Source of the DNA: Tragulus kanchil
Lineage: Eukaryota > Chordata > Mammalia > Artiodactyla > Tragulidae
Assembly: GCA_022376925.1 (NCBI GenBank)
Contig: JAIOJX010000006.1
Coordinates: forward strand, 55,523,658-55,587,657
Reading direction: 5' to 3'
Length of the DNA: 64,000 nucleotides
Part shown: piece by piece, positions 1 to 11,003 of the stretch
How the letters are laid out: the number at the start of each line of letters is the position of its first letter
How positions within the stretch are numbered: position 1 is the stretch's first letter
Position numbers and translations under genes: made by a program
The notes under the pieces: generated by a model
What the model was told of the DNA's origin: nothing
The model's database searches: none
The model's input: only the letters and a program-made list of their open reading frames with translations

Positions 1-130
1 CCTGCCAGTGCAGGAGATGCGTATTCAGTCCTGATCCGGGAAGACCCCACATGCTGCAGAGCCACTAAGCCCTTGAGCCACAACTATTGAGCCTATGCTC
101 TGGAGCCTCGGAGCCACAACTGTTGAACCC
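1..130 (+). repeat. CHR-type SINE fragment, cut at a piece junction
   Basis: These 130 bases match 1224-1353 base for base (offset 1223), inside the complete SINE at 1188-1523. At base 131 the sequence jumps to unrelated L1 5' UTR. This is the pattern of the other duplicated pieces: the left copy stops at the junction and the right copy (131-1353) carries on into the rest of the SINE. The left part of the left copy lies outside the window. Confidence 0.85.
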
Positions 131-738
131 TGCTTCTTGGCTCATGGCTCTGCTGCTGTCAGGACTGGTGCTTCTCCTCCCAGATACCTGGCTTTTTTGC
201 TGCAGCTCTGGGGCTGAGCAGGCTCATTTGAGCCACCGGCCTACACCTGTCCCGGCACTGCCACAGGCAGAATCTTAAGCCCCACTGTTTGCCCCAGTCA
301 TGGGCTCAAGCTTTCCTGTACAGCTCGAGCCTGGCTTTTGGACTGCTACCTACAGATAATTTCCCTGTTCCATTTCCCATGCCCCCACTAGCTTTCCGTC
401 TCAAGCTTACCTCCTGGCCCCCGGCATCACACTACTGCCCCCAGCATCACAGTACTGTCCCCTGTGGGATTCCCACAGTGAGCGCTGCTTTCTGTCCTGG
501 TTCAGTTCCCAATGCTCTCTCTGCCTAGTCCAGTGTGGGAGCTGAGGGACAGGAACTCCAGATAGGAGCTCCGGGAAAGTTCAGGCTGCTCGCTCTCTGT
601 CCCCTGTAGACCTGAGGACTTGTTTTGACATCTAGAGGCTGGTTTGTTGGTGTTGTTTCATTTCTTGATTAGTTCCAGTGGTTCTTTTGGGGAGCTGCTG
701 AAGTCCTCCTCTCATTCCTCCGCCATCTTGGCCCCCTT
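131..738 (-). mobile_element. L1 LINE 5' UTR (5' end at about 738)
   Basis: Read on the minus strand, this begins with a G-rich start and a CCAAGATGGCGG motif, then runs through a GC-rich 5' UTR. It aligns by eye with the 5' UTR of the L1 ending near 35017: both share the CTCCGGGAAAGTTC segment, the GTTTCATTTCTTGATTAGTTC segment and the terminal CCGCCATCTTGG. The body of this L1 would lie at lower coordinates but is removed by the junction at 130/131. Stop-poor stretches here are not genes. Confidence 0.8.
720..732 (-). promoter_or_regulatory. YY1-type motif at L1 5' end
   Basis: CCGCCATCTTGGC on the plus strand is GCCAAGATGGCGG on the L1 strand, a YY1 core a few bases from the element's start. 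In human L1 a YY1 site at the same place helps fix the transcription start. Binding here is inferred from the motif and its position. Confidence 0.65.
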
Positions 739-953
739 CCTCTTTTATCTTTTAATGTGATGAATTGCATCGCTTTATTTTCTGATTTTGGTAAGAACAA
801 AATCCTTTTATTCCTGGGATAAATCATGCTATACATGATGCATTTTTTGTCATCTATATGGATATACATGAATGTGTGTTTATGTTCACCTGCTTAGCCT
901 GTTAGTATTTTCTTAAAGTTTTTTAGTTTTTGTCATACTTATTTTCATCCAGC

Positions 954-1169
954 TTTTATTTTTTGGCATATGTGGGCCTCCCATTGCAGTGGCCTCTCGC
1001 GTTGCAGAGCATTGGCTCTGGGCGCGTGTGCTCCAGAACACTGGCTCATAATTGGACACAGCGGTCTAGCTGCTCTGTGGCATGTGGGATCTTCAAGGGC
1101 CAGGGATTGAACCGGTGCCCCTTGCACTGCAGGGCAGACTCTTTACCCACTGTACCACCAGGGAATCCC
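954..1169 (-). mobile_element. tRNA-derived SINE, young body type
   Basis: On the minus strand it starts GGGATTCCCTGGTGGTAC and ends in an A-rich tail at the low-coordinate side. The body matches by eye the elements at 7680, 9939, 31842, 58436, 60214 and 62885 (plus-strand landmarks GTGGGCCTCCCATTGCAG and CATGTGGGATCTTC). The head carries the GGCTTCCCTGGTGG tRNA-related box seen in CHR and Bov-tA SINEs. Confidence 0.85.
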
Positions 1170-1187
1170 TGATAAGATTTTTGCAGA

Positions 1188-1523
1188 TGGGGCTTCCCTG
1201 GTGTCTCAGTGGTGGGGAGTTCTCCTGCCAGTGCAGGAGATGCGTATTCAGTCCTGATCCGGGAAGACCCCACATGCTGCAGAGCCACTAAGCCCTTGAG
1301 CCACAACTATTGAGCCTATGCTCTGGAGCCTCGGAGCCACAACTGTTGAACCCATTGAGGCCGGTGTGTCCTAGAGCCCCAGTTCTACAAGGAGAGAGGT
1401 CATCACAACAAGAAGCCTGCTTGCCTTGACTGGAGAATGTCCTCGGCCGTGCAACTAGAGAAGAGCCTGTGGTAGCAGTGAAAACCCAGAATAGAGTGAA
1501 TAAATAAATAAAATTAAAAAAAA
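1188..1523 (+). mobile_element. Complete CHR-type SINE with target-site duplication
   Basis: The tRNA-related head GGCTTCCCTGGTGTCTCAGT begins at 1191, followed by the long CHR body (GGGAAGACCCCACATGC, GAGCCACAACTATTGAGCC) and a tail of AATAAATAAATAAA and poly-A. The 12-base AAGATTTTTGCA flanks it at 1174-1185 and 1524-1535, a clear target-site duplication. It lies inside the old L1. A second copy at 2277-2612 is the artefactual repeat. Confidence 0.9.
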
Positions 1524-2023
1524 AAGATTTTTGCAACTAAATTCATGAGTATTATCAGCCTCTGATTTTATTTTGATTTTATTTTATTGCTCTCTATTTG
1601 GTTTCATCATCAAAATGAGTGATGAAGCATTCTCTCTCTTTCTGATCTTTTGAAGAGTTTGTGTACAGTTGAAATAATCTTTTTCTTCAATATTTAGTAG
1701 AATTGACCCACACAACTTTTGGGGTCAGGTGTTTGCTTTGAGGAACAATGACTCCATTCCTTTGGATACAGCAGTAGATTGTTTGGGTTTTCTGTTTCTT
1801 TATGAAATGATTTTGCTGATTCAGATATTTTTAGAAGATTGCTTATTTCATTTATGTCTTAAATATATTGAAGTACTTCATAATCTTATCATTTTACTTT
1901 CTTCCTCATCTATAGTTCTCTTTCTCATTTTTAATGCTAATTATTTGTTGATATTCTCTTTTTCTTTGATCAGTACCATTGGAAGTTTGTTGATTTTATT
2001 AGTCTTTTCAAAGTACTGCTTTT

Positions 2024-2077
2024 GCGGGGCTTCCCTGGTAGTCCAGTGGGTAAGGACACTGCCTTGCAGTGCAAGTG
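2024..2077 (+). mobile_element. Tailless SINE-head insertion (54 nt)
   Basis: A 54-base insert, GCGG followed by the first ~50 bases of the tRNA-related SINE head, is flanked by a perfect 15-base repeat CAAAGTACTGCTTTT at 2009-2023 and 2078-2092. There is no SINE body, 3' end or poly-A. This resembles the tailless retropseudogenes described in mammals, where a truncated tRNA-type transcript is inserted by the L1 machinery. Copies at about 3115-3168 and 4207-4260 are the assembly-type repeats. Confidence 0.75.
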
Positions 2078-3329
2078 CAAAGTACTGCTTTTAGTTTCAT
2101 TGATTCTATTTAAATTTTGTTTCCTACTTTCTTTTGGCTATATGATTTCTTTTCTCTTTTTATTCTTTTGACTTTTTCAACTATTTTTTCTAATTTTCTT
2201 TAGGACACAGCGGTCTATGCTCCCGGGTGTCTCGGGGTTTGTACCACCAGGGAATCCCTGATAAGATTTTTGCAGATGGGGCTTCCCTGGTGTCTCAGTG
2301 GTGGGGAGTTCTCCTGCCAGTGCAGGAGATGCGTATTCAGTCCTGATCCGGGAAGACCCCACATGCTGCAGAGCCACTAAGCCCTTGAGCCACAACTATT
2401 GAGCCTATGCTCTGGAGCCTCGGAGCCACAACTGTTGAACCCATTGAGGCCGGTGTGTCCTAGAGCCCCAGTTCTACAAGGAGAGAGGTCATCACAACAA
2501 GAAGCCTGCTTGCCTTGACTGGAGAATGTCCTCGGCTTCGTGCAACTAGAGAAGAGCCTGTGGTAGCAGTGAAAACCCAGAATAGAGTGAATAAATAAAT
2601 AAAATTAAAAAAAAAAGATTTTTGCAACTAAATTCATGAGTATTATCAGCCTCTGATTTTATTTTGATTTTATTTTATTGCTCTCTATTTGGTTTCATCA
2701 TCAAAATGAGTGATGAAGCATTCTCTCTCTTTCTGATCTTTTGAAGAGTTTGTGTACAGTTGAAATAATCTTTTTCTTCAATATTTAGTAGAATTGACCC
2801 ACACAACTTTTGGGGTCAGGTGTTTGCTTTGAGGAACAATGACTCCATTCCTTTGGATACAGCAGTAGATTGTTTGGGTTTTCTGTTTCTTTATGAAATG
2901 ATTTTGCTGATTCAGATATTTTTAGAAGATTGCTTATTTCATTTATGTCTTAAATATATTGAAGTACTTCATAATCTTATCATTTTACTTTCTTCCTCAT
3001 CTATAGTTCTCTTTCTCATTTTTAATGCTAATTATTTGTTGATATTCTCTTTTTCTTTGATCAGTACCATTGGAAGTTTGTTGATTTTATTAGTCTTTTC
3101 AAAGTACTGCTTTTGCGGGGCTTCCCTGGTAGTCCAGTGGGTAAGGACACTGCCTTGCAGTGCAAGTGCAAAGTACTGCTTTTAGTTTCATTGATTCTAT
3201 TTAAATTTTGTTTCCTACTTTCTTTTGGCTATATGATTTCTTTTCTCTTTTTATTCTTTTGACTTTTTCAACTATTTTTTCTAATTTATTATATTTTTAT
3301 GTTAATAAGTTTTAAGTCTGTTTAGACTT

Positions 3330-3720
3330 TTTAAGCTACCTTATTGAGGTATGATTTACATGTAAGAAGCTGTATGTATTTAATGTGTATAACTTGATAA
3401 GTTGGGAGATAAATGTGCCCTCATAAAGCTATCACCACCATCAGAGCCAGCCATGACGTACCCATTACCTCCCAAAGACTCCTTCTACCCTATCCATTAC
3501 TTCCCAAAGCCTCCTCATATAAATTAGTAATAATAGTTTTGTTATTATTATTACTACTAACATTATCATTAGTGTCATCATTTTAGTGTGGTAAGAACAT
3601 TAATATAAGATCTACCTTCTTGGCAGGTTTTAAGTATACAGTACAGTATTATTAAGTATAGGGACAATACTACATAGTAGATATCCAGAAATTGTTCATC
3701 TTTCATAACTTTAAATATGC
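3330..3720. repeat. Ancient L1M-like 3' region, weak
   Basis: The TACCTTATTGAGGTATGATT phrase, followed by AACTTGATAAGTT and CTATCACCACCATCA, resembles an L1M 3' region widespread in mammals; a similar stretch occurs at 60627-60780. It is heavily diverged, so family and strand are uncertain. The repeat copy is at about 4422-4812. Confidence 0.4.
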
Positions 3721-3726
3721 ATGTGA

Positions 3727-3971
3727 GGACTTCCCTGGTAATCTAGTGGTTAAGGATCCACCTACAAATGCAGGGGACACTGGCTTGATCCCTGGTCTGG
3801 GAAGATTCCACATGCTGTGGAGCAACTAAAGCTATACACCTGGAGTCCATGCTGCACAACAAGAGAAGCCACCCCATTTAAAGAAAAACCATGCACATCT
3901 GGAGACCCCGAACAGCCAAAAAATAAAGAATAAATAAATAGCATTGCTTGCTTCATCTTTTAAAAAAAAAA
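3727..3971 (+). mobile_element. CHR-type SINE with target-site duplication
   Basis: The head GGACTTCCCTGGTAATCTAG begins at 3727, followed by a CHR body (GGGGACACTGGCTTGATCCC, GGAGCAACTAAAGC) and an AATAAATAAATAG tail with poly-A. GCATGTGA flanks it at 3719-3726 and 3972-3979. It is older than the young subfamily, judging from its substitutions. Confidence 0.85.
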
Positions 3972-4818
3972 GCATGTGAAACTATAACTTGCCCTTAAAG
4001 TACTGCTTCAGTTCTATGTCAACAAACTGTGATATTTATTACTTTTATATCATTCTGATATGTTTTTATAATTTTTTTTACTTTTAAATATCAATTCTGA
4101 ATTAAAAAGTTTTGTTAACTTAATTATTTGTTGATATTCTCTTTTTCTTTGATCAGTACCATTGGAAGTTTGTTGATTTTATTAGTCTTTTCAAAGTACT
4201 GCTTTTGCGGGGCTTCCCTGGTAGTCCAGTGGGTAAGGACACTGCCTTGCAGTGCAAGTGCAAAGTACTGCTTTTAGTTTCATTGATTCTATTTAAATTT
4301 TGTTTCCTACTTTCTTTTGGCTATATGATTTCTTTTCTCTTTTTATTCTTTTGACTTTTTCAACTATTTTTTCTAATTTATTATATTTTTATGTTAATAA
4401 GTTTTAAGTCTGTTTAGACTTTTTAAGCTACCTTATTGAGGTATGATTTACATGTAAGAAGCTGTATGTATTTAATGTGTATAACTTGATAAGTTGGGAG
4501 ATAAATGTGCCCTCATAAAGCTATCACCACCATCAGAGCCAGCCATGACGTACCCATTACCTCCCAAAGACTCCTTCTACCCTATCCATTACTTCCCAAA
4601 GCCTCCTCATATAAATTAGTAATAATAGTTTTGTTATTATTATTACTACTAACATTATCATTAGTGTCATCATTTTAGTGTGGTAAGAACATTAATATAA
4701 GATCTACCTTCTTGGCAGGTTTTAAGTATACAGTACAGTATTATTAAGTATAGGGACAATACTACATAGTAGATATCCAGAAATTGTTCATCTTTCATAA
4801 CTTTAAATATGCATGTGA

Positions 4819-5063
4819 GGACTTCCCTGGTAATCTAGTGGTTAAGGATCCACCTGCAAATGCAGGGGACACTGGCTTGATCCCTGGTCTGGGAAGATTC
4901 CACATGCTGTGGAGCAACTAAAGCTATACACCTGGAGTCCATGCTGCACAACAAGAGAAGCCACCCCATTTAAAGAAAAACCATGCACATCTGGAGACCC
5001 CGAACAGCCAAAAAATAAAGAATAAATAAATAGCATTGCTTGCTTCATCTTTTAAAAAAAAAA
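4819..5063 (+). mobile_element. CHR-type SINE, second copy in duplicated unit
   Basis: Copy of the element at 3727-3971 at offset 1092, including its target-site duplication. One visible difference is CCTGCAAATG here against CCTACAAATG. It should not be counted as an independent insertion. Confidence 0.85.
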
Positions 5064-5292
5064 GCATGTGAAACTATAACTTGCCCTTAAAGTACTGCTT
5101 CAGTTCTATGTCAACAAACTGTGATATTTATTACTTTTATATCATTCTGATATGTGTTTTATAATATCAGTCATAAATTTTGTCTTTGATCTACTGTTAC
5201 TGAAAAGTGTATCTTAAAGTTTTCATATTGCATAGTTTAAAAAAATGTTATTGCTCTAACTTAATTGGAGTGTGATCAGATACTGTGGGCTA

Positions 5293-7467
5293 TATGCTAC
5301 AGATTACTTGATATGTGTTAAGATTTGTATTATGTTATCTTTTATTCCATGCTATATGTACTTGAAAAGATCCTATAATCCTGACAACCACAGTTTTTTT
5401 CTTTTTTAACTTTTATTTTACTTTAAACTTTTACAGAGTTCTGTTGTTTATGTATGTTCCCAGATTAGTCATACGTATATCCCCCGCCTTCCCACCCCTC
5501 CCAGCCATCACACAGCACCCCTGAAGGATCTCCTTTTCTCACAGAGCAATGACTATAGCTATTTTCTTCACTTATGATAGTACAGACCTTCAAGCTACTT
5601 CCTTTAAGCCTCCCACCCACTGTCCACCCATAATGTCCATATGTCCACTGTCCATGTCTGTCTTTCCATCACTTCAGTGCATGTGACAACCATATCTTGA
5701 TTGACGTTTCTTGTTGGGCTAATATATCAGTTAGGGAGTGTTCTATTTTTTTTAATATATTTATTTTTTAAGTGGTGAATACTTGCTTTACAATTCTGTG
5801 TTGGTTTCTGCTGTACAACAACGCAAATCAGTCATAATTATACTTAAATCTCTTCTTTCCTGAGCCTGCCTCCCCTCCACACATCCTGTCCCGTTAGGTC
5901 ATCACAGAGCCAGGCCAGGCTGGGCTCTCTGTGCTATTTAGCAACTGCCCACTAATTATCTGTTTTACACATGGTTTTATATATATATATATGTATATAT
6001 ATGTATAGATATACATATGTCATTACTATTTTCTCACTTCATCCCACTCAATTCTCCCCACTGTGTCTACAGGCTTTATTCTCAACTAGGTTCATTGGTA
6101 CCATTTCTCTAGATTTATATATATATGTGTGCCAATATACGATATTTATTTTTCTCTTTATGACTTCACTCTGCACAAGAGGCTCTAGATTCAGCCACCT
6201 CACAACTGACTCAGATTTGTTCCTTTTTATGACTGAGTAATATTCCATTGTATAAAAGTACCACAACTTCTTTATCTATTCATCTCACTGGACGTCTAGG
6301 TTGCTTCCATGTCCTAGGTACTGTAAATATTATAGCGGTGAATATTGGGATACATGTATCTTGTTGCAAAATCCAGTGGTGCCTAGGATTTCTAGTTTAT
6401 GCTACAGATTACTTGATATGTGTTAAGATTTGTATTATGTTATCTTTTATTCCATGCTATATGTACTTGAAAAGATCCTATAATCCTGACAACCACAGTT
6501 TTTTTCTTTTTTAACTTTTATTTTACTTTAAACTTTTACAGAGTTCTGTTGTTTATGTATGTTCCCAGATTAGTCATACGTATATCCCCCGCCTTCCCAC
6601 CCCTCCCAGCCATCACACAGCACCCCTGAAGGATCTCCTTTTCTCACAGAGCAATGACTATAGCTATTTTCTTCACTTATGATAGTACAGACCTTCAAGC
6701 TACTTCCTTTAAGCCTCCCACCCACTGTCCACCCATAATGTCCATATGTCCACTGTCCATGTCTGTCTTTCCATCACTTCAGTGCATGTGACAACCATAT
6801 CTTGATTGACGTTTCTTGTTGGGCTAATATATCAGTTAGGGAGTGTTCTATTTTTTTTAATATATTTATTTTTTAAGTGGTGAATACTTGCTTTACAATT
6901 CTGTGTTGGTTTCTGCTGTACAACAACGCAAATCAGTCATAATTATACTTAAATCTCTTCTTTCCTGAGCCTGCCTCCCCTCCACACATCCTGTCCCGTT
7001 AGGTCATCACAGAGCCAGGCCAGGCTGGGCTCTCTGTGCTATTTAGCAACTGCCCACTAATTATCTGTTTTACACATGGTTTTATATATATATATATGTA
7101 TATATATGTATAGATATACATATGTCATTACTATTTTCTCACTTCATCCCACTCAATTCTCCCCACTGTGTCTACAGGCTTTATTCTCAACTAGGTTCAT
7201 TGGTACCATTTCTCTAGATTTATATATATATGTGTGCCAATATACGATATTTATTTTTCTCTTTATGACTTCACTCTGCACAAGAGGCTCTAGATTCAGC
7301 CACCTCACAACTGACTCAGATTTGTTCCTTTTTATGACTGAGTAATATTCCATTGTATAAAAGTACCACAACTTCTTTATCTATTCATCTCACTGGACGT
7401 CTAGGTTGCTTCCATGTCCTAGGTACTGTAAATATTATAGCGGTGAATATTGGGATACATGTATCTT
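5293..7467 (+). repeat. Tandem duplicated unit: 5293-6362 and 6398-7467
   Basis: Offset is 1105 at both ends. The unit cuts an L1 3' end, older L1 and a TA-rich run. The 35-base filler 6363-6397 has no obvious source in the window. Confidence 0.95.
5391..5683 (-). mobile_element. 5'-truncated young L1 3' end (293 bp)
   Basis: The poly-T start at 5393 is the reverse-complement poly-A tail, followed by the same 3' UTR as at 25436-25730 (landmarks CAGAGTTCTGTTGTTTATG, CACACAGCACCCCTGAAGGA). The 9-base TGACAACCA flanks it at 5382-5390 and 5684-5692, so it is one heavily 5'-truncated insertion. A repeat copy is at 6496-6788. Confidence 0.85.
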
Positions 7468-7679
7468 TTAGAATTGCAGTTTTCTCAGGATATATGCCCA
7501 GTAGTGGGATTGCTGGGTCATATGGTAGATTTATTCCTAGTTTTTAAAGATATATCCCTGCTGTTTTCCATAAAGACTGTATCAGTTTATATTCCCACCA
7601 ACAAGAGTGTTCCCTTTTCTCCATGTTCTTTCCAGCATTTATTGTTTGTAGATTTTTTTAATTTTGGCCATTTTTATTG

Positions 7680-7929
7680 TTTTTTTTTAAAAATTTATTT
7701 TTATCCATCTTTATCCTTTGGCCTGTGTGGGCCTCTCATTGTAGTGATCACTCTCATTGCAGAGCACCGACTCTGGGTGCATGTGCTCCTGAGAGCTGGC
7801 TCCTAATTGAATGCACCAGTCCAGCCACTCTACAGCATGTGGGATCTTCCAGTGCCAGGGATCGAACCAGTGCCGCTTGCACTGCAAGGCAGACTCTTTC
7901 TTTACCCACTGGATCACCAGAGGAGCCCT
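7680..7929 (-). mobile_element. tRNA-derived SINE, young body type
   Basis: Starts with a T-rich tail (7680-7720), then TTTGGCCTGTGTGGGCCTC, the conserved body, and ends with the head GGATCACCAGAGGAGCCC. It is inserted in the L1 between the GTAGATTTT and CAGATTTTCCTGATGATGG phrases, which give an approximate target-site duplication. Confidence 0.85.
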
Positions 7930-8850
7930 GCAGATTTTCCTGATGATGGCCATTCTGACTGATGTGAGGTGATACCTCACTGTAGTTTGGTTTGCATTTC
8001 TCTGATGATAAGTGATGTTAACCATCTTTTCATGTGCTATTGGTCATCTGTGTGTCTTCTTTCAAGAAATGTCTGTTTAGGTCTTCTGCACATTTTTTGA
8101 TTGGATTGTTTGTTTTGAGCTTGTATGAGCTGCTTATTTGGAGATTAACCTTTTGTCAGTTACTTCATTTTGCAATTATTTTCTCCCATTCTGAGTGTTA
8201 TCTTTTCATCTTGTTTATAGTTTCCTTTGCTGTGCAAAAGCTTTTACATTTTATTAGGTCCCATTTATTTATTTATGTTTATGTTTCCATTAATCTAAGA
8301 GGTGGGTCAGAGAGAATCTGGGTGCAATTTATTTCAAAGAGTGTATTGCCTTTGTTTTCCTTTAAAAGCTTAGAGCTTCTGACCTTACATTTAAGTCTTT
8401 AATACATTTTGAGTTTATTTTTGTGTATAGTATTAGGAAGTGTTCTAATTTCATTTTTTTTACATGCAGTTGTCCAGTTTCCCAGCACTACTTAATGAAT
8501 AGGCTGTTTTTATTTTTTTGGTATTAGGCCACAAGGTTGTTCTGATTTCATTTTATCATCTCACTGGACGTCTAGGTTGCTTCCATGTCCTAGGTACTGT
8601 AAATATTATAGCGGTGAATATTGGGATACATGTATCTTTTAGAATTGCAGTTTTCTCAGGATATATGCCCAGTAGTGGGATTGCTGGGTCATATGGTAGA
8701 TTTATTCCTAGTTTTTAAAGATATATCCCTGCTGTTTTCCATAAAGACTGTATCAGTTTATATTCCCACCAACAAGAGTGTTCCCTTTTCTCCATGTTCT
8801 TTCCAGCATTTATTGTTTGTAGATTTTTTTAATTTTGGCCATTTTTATTG

Positions 8851-9100
8851 TTTTTTTTTAAAAATTTATTTTTATCCATCTTTATCCTTTGGCCTGTGTG
8901 GGCCTCTCATTGTAGTGATCACTCTCATTGCAGAGCACCGACTCTGGGTGCATGTGCTCCTGAGAGCTGGCTCCTAATTGAATGCACCAGTCCAGCCACT
9001 CTACAGCATGTGGGATCTTCCAGTGCCAGGGATCGAACCAGTGCCGCTTGCACTGCAAGGCAGACTCTTTCTTTACCCACTGGATCACCAGAGGAGCCCT
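8851..9100 (-). mobile_element. tRNA-derived SINE, second copy in duplicated unit
   Basis: Copy of the SINE at 7680-7929 at offset 1171, with no independent flanks. Count once. Confidence 0.85.
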
Positions 9101-9938
9101 GCAGATTTTCCTGATGATGGCCATTCTGACTGATGTGAGGTGATACCTCACTGTAGTTTGGTTTGCATTTCTCTGATGATAAGTGATGTTAACCATCTTT
9201 TCATGTGCTATTGGTCATCTGTGTGTCTTCTTTCAAGAAATGTCTGTTTAGGTCTTCTGCACATTTTTTGATTGGATTGTTTGTTTTGAGCTTGTATGAG
9301 CTGCTTATTTGGAGATTAACCTTTTGTCAGTTACTTCATTTTGCAATTATTTTCTCCCATTCTGAGTGTTATCTTTTCATCTTGTTTATAGTTTCCTTTG
9401 CTGTGCAAAAGCTTTTACATTTTATTAGGTCCCATTTATTTATTTATGTTTATGTTTCCATTAATCTAAGAGGTGGGTCAGAGAGAATCTGGGTGCAATT
9501 TATTTCAAAGAGTGTATTGCCTTTGTTTTCCTTTAAAAGCTTAGAGCTTCTGACCTTACATTTAAGTCTTTAATACATTTTGAGTTTATTTTTGTGTATA
9601 GTATTAGGAAGTGTTCTAATTTCATTTTTTTTACATGCAGTTGTCCAGTTTCCCAGCACTACTTAATGAATAGGCTGTCTTTTCTCCATTGTATGTTCTT
9701 GCCTCCTTTGTCATAGATTACTTGGCCACAAGTGTGTGGGTTTTTTTCTGGACTTTCTATCCTGTTGCATTTATCTATGTTTCTGTTTTGTGCTGTTACA
9801 ATACTATTTTGCTTACTGTAGCTCTGTAGTATAGTCTGAAGTCAGGGAGCCTATTTCGTTTAGCTCCATTTTTCTTTTTGTATATAGCTTTGGCTTTCGA
9901 GGGTCTTTTGTGTTCCCATACAAAAATTTTTTTGTTCT

Positions 9939-10189
9939 GGGCTTCCCTGGTGATCCAATGGGTAAGGACGTTGCCTTGCAGTGCATGGGGTGCCAGTTTG
10001 ATCCCTGGCCTGGAAAGATCCCATGTGCCACGGAGCGGCTGGACCGATGTGTCCAACTACCAAGCCGTAGCTCTGGAGTGCATGCACCCAGAGCCAGTGC
10101 TCTGCAACAAGAGAGGCCACTGCAATGGGGGGCCCACATAGGCCAAAAAGAACAAAGATAAATAAATGAAAGATCAATAGAAGTGGCCA
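9939..10189 (+). mobile_element. tRNA-derived SINE, young body type
   Basis: The head GGGCTTCCCTGGTGATCCAA is at 9939, then the body with GTGCCACGGAGCGGCTGG and GTGTCCAACTACCAAGCC, ending in a GATAAATAAATGAAAG tail. The A/T-rich target CAAAAATTTTTTTGTT is seen on both sides (9921 and about 10190). It interrupts the older L1. Confidence 0.88.
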
Positions 10190-11003
10190 AAAAATTTTTT
10201 TGTTGTTCTCATTCTGTGAAAAATGCCATTGGTAATTTGATAAGGTTTGCACTGTATTTATAGATTGCTTTGAGTAATGTAGTCATTTGTATATTGATTC
10301 TTCCAATCCAAGAACATGGTATATATCTCTTCTGTTTATATAATCTTTTGAGTTCTTTCATCAATACCTTATAGTTTGCTGAGTACAGATCTTTTGCCTC
10401 CACAGGTAGATTTATTCCTAGATATTTTATCCCTTATGATGGTAAATGGGATTGTTTTCTCAGTTTGTGTTTCTGATCTTTCATTGTTAGTGAATCAGAA
10501 TGCAAGAGATTTCAGTGTATTCATTTTGTATCCTGAAATTCATTGACAAGCTGTAGTGATTTTCTGGTAGAATCTGTAGAGTTTTCTATCTATAGTATAA
10601 TGTCCTTTTCAAGTGACAGTTTAACTTCATCTTTTCTAATTTAGATTCCTTTCATTTATTTTTATTTGATTGCTATGGCTAGGACAGCCAAAATTATGTT
10701 GAATAAAAGCAGCAAGAGTGGGCATCCTGATCTTAGAGGAAATGCTTCTAGTTTTTCACTGTTGAGAATGATGTTTGCTGTGGGTTTTGTCATTCATGGC
10801 CCTTATTATGTTGAGGTATGTTCCCTCTGTGCTTGCTTTCTGGAGAGTTTTTTTTGTCATAAATGGGTATTGACTTTTGTCAAAATTTTTTTCTGCATCT
10901 ATTGAGATGATCATAGGGTTTTTATCTGTCAGTTCGCTAATGTGATATATATCACATTGATTGATTTGTAGATACTGAAAGATCCTTGCAGCCCTGTTCA
11001 ATT

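Larger units (their letters stand above)
1152..3288 (+). repeat. Tandem duplicated unit: 1152-2197 and 2241-3288
   Basis: The right copy is nearly identical to the left at offset 1089-1091. Copies differ by small changes (for example GGCCGTG at 1454 against GGCTTCGTG). The 43-base filler at 2198-2240 includes GGACACAGCGGTCT, which also occurs at 1056, so the true overlap may start earlier with damaged sequence. Interpreted as an unmerged overlap between assembly pieces. Confidence 0.95.
743..3300 (-). mobile_element. Old L1 LINE ORF2 fragment, interrupted by SINEs and an artefactual repeat
   Basis: Diverged, T-rich plus-strand sequence that reads as reverse-complement L1 ORF2: 743-950, 1536-2197 and 2625-3290 contain recognisable L1 phrases, such as the reverse complement of the reverse-transcriptase region around 1720-2000. 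Many stops and frameshifts make it a dead copy. It is split by the minus SINE at 954-1169 and the plus SINE at 1188-1523. The part from 2241 on is the second copy of a duplicated unit. The subfamily is not determined. Confidence 0.65.
3029..5155 (+). repeat. Tandem duplicated unit: 3029-4063 and 4121-5155
   Basis: The offset is 1092 at both ends, with near-perfect identity across L1, unique-looking DNA and a CHR SINE. A 57-base T-rich filler (4064-4120) separates the copies. The first ~260 bases occur three times (1937-2197, 3029-3288, 4121-4379) because consecutive overlaps meet there. Confidence 0.95.
7386..9678 (+). repeat. Tandem duplicated unit: 7386-8507 and 8557-9678
   Basis: Offset is exactly 1171 at both ends, the unit lying entirely inside L1 plus a SINE. 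The filler 8508-8556 contains GGCCACAAGG, close to the true continuation at about 9722, as if it were a degraded read end. Confidence 0.95.
5737..11003 (-). mobile_element. Older L1 LINE, 3' end and ORF2 part, 5'-truncated near 11003
   Basis: Reverse-complement L1. The 3' UTR starts at a poly-T near 5742. The ORF2 C-terminal region follows (minus-strand MEYYSVIK-type motif at 6048-6266), and ORF2 pieces resembling the region after the reverse transcriptase lie at 10209-10403, with [11 protein letters not shown] at 10756-11001. It is broken by frameshifts. SINEs interrupt it at 7680-7929 and 9939-10189, and two artefactual repeats (offsets 1105 and 1171) inflate it; without these about 2.5 kb remain. 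No CpG-rich 5' end is present. Confidence 0.75.

Noticed and set aside
1729..3185. A 121-codon plus-strand frame found twice, as if a duplicated small gene
   Set aside because: It is the antisense of an old L1 plus the tailless SINE insert, and the second copy comes from the overlap repeat.
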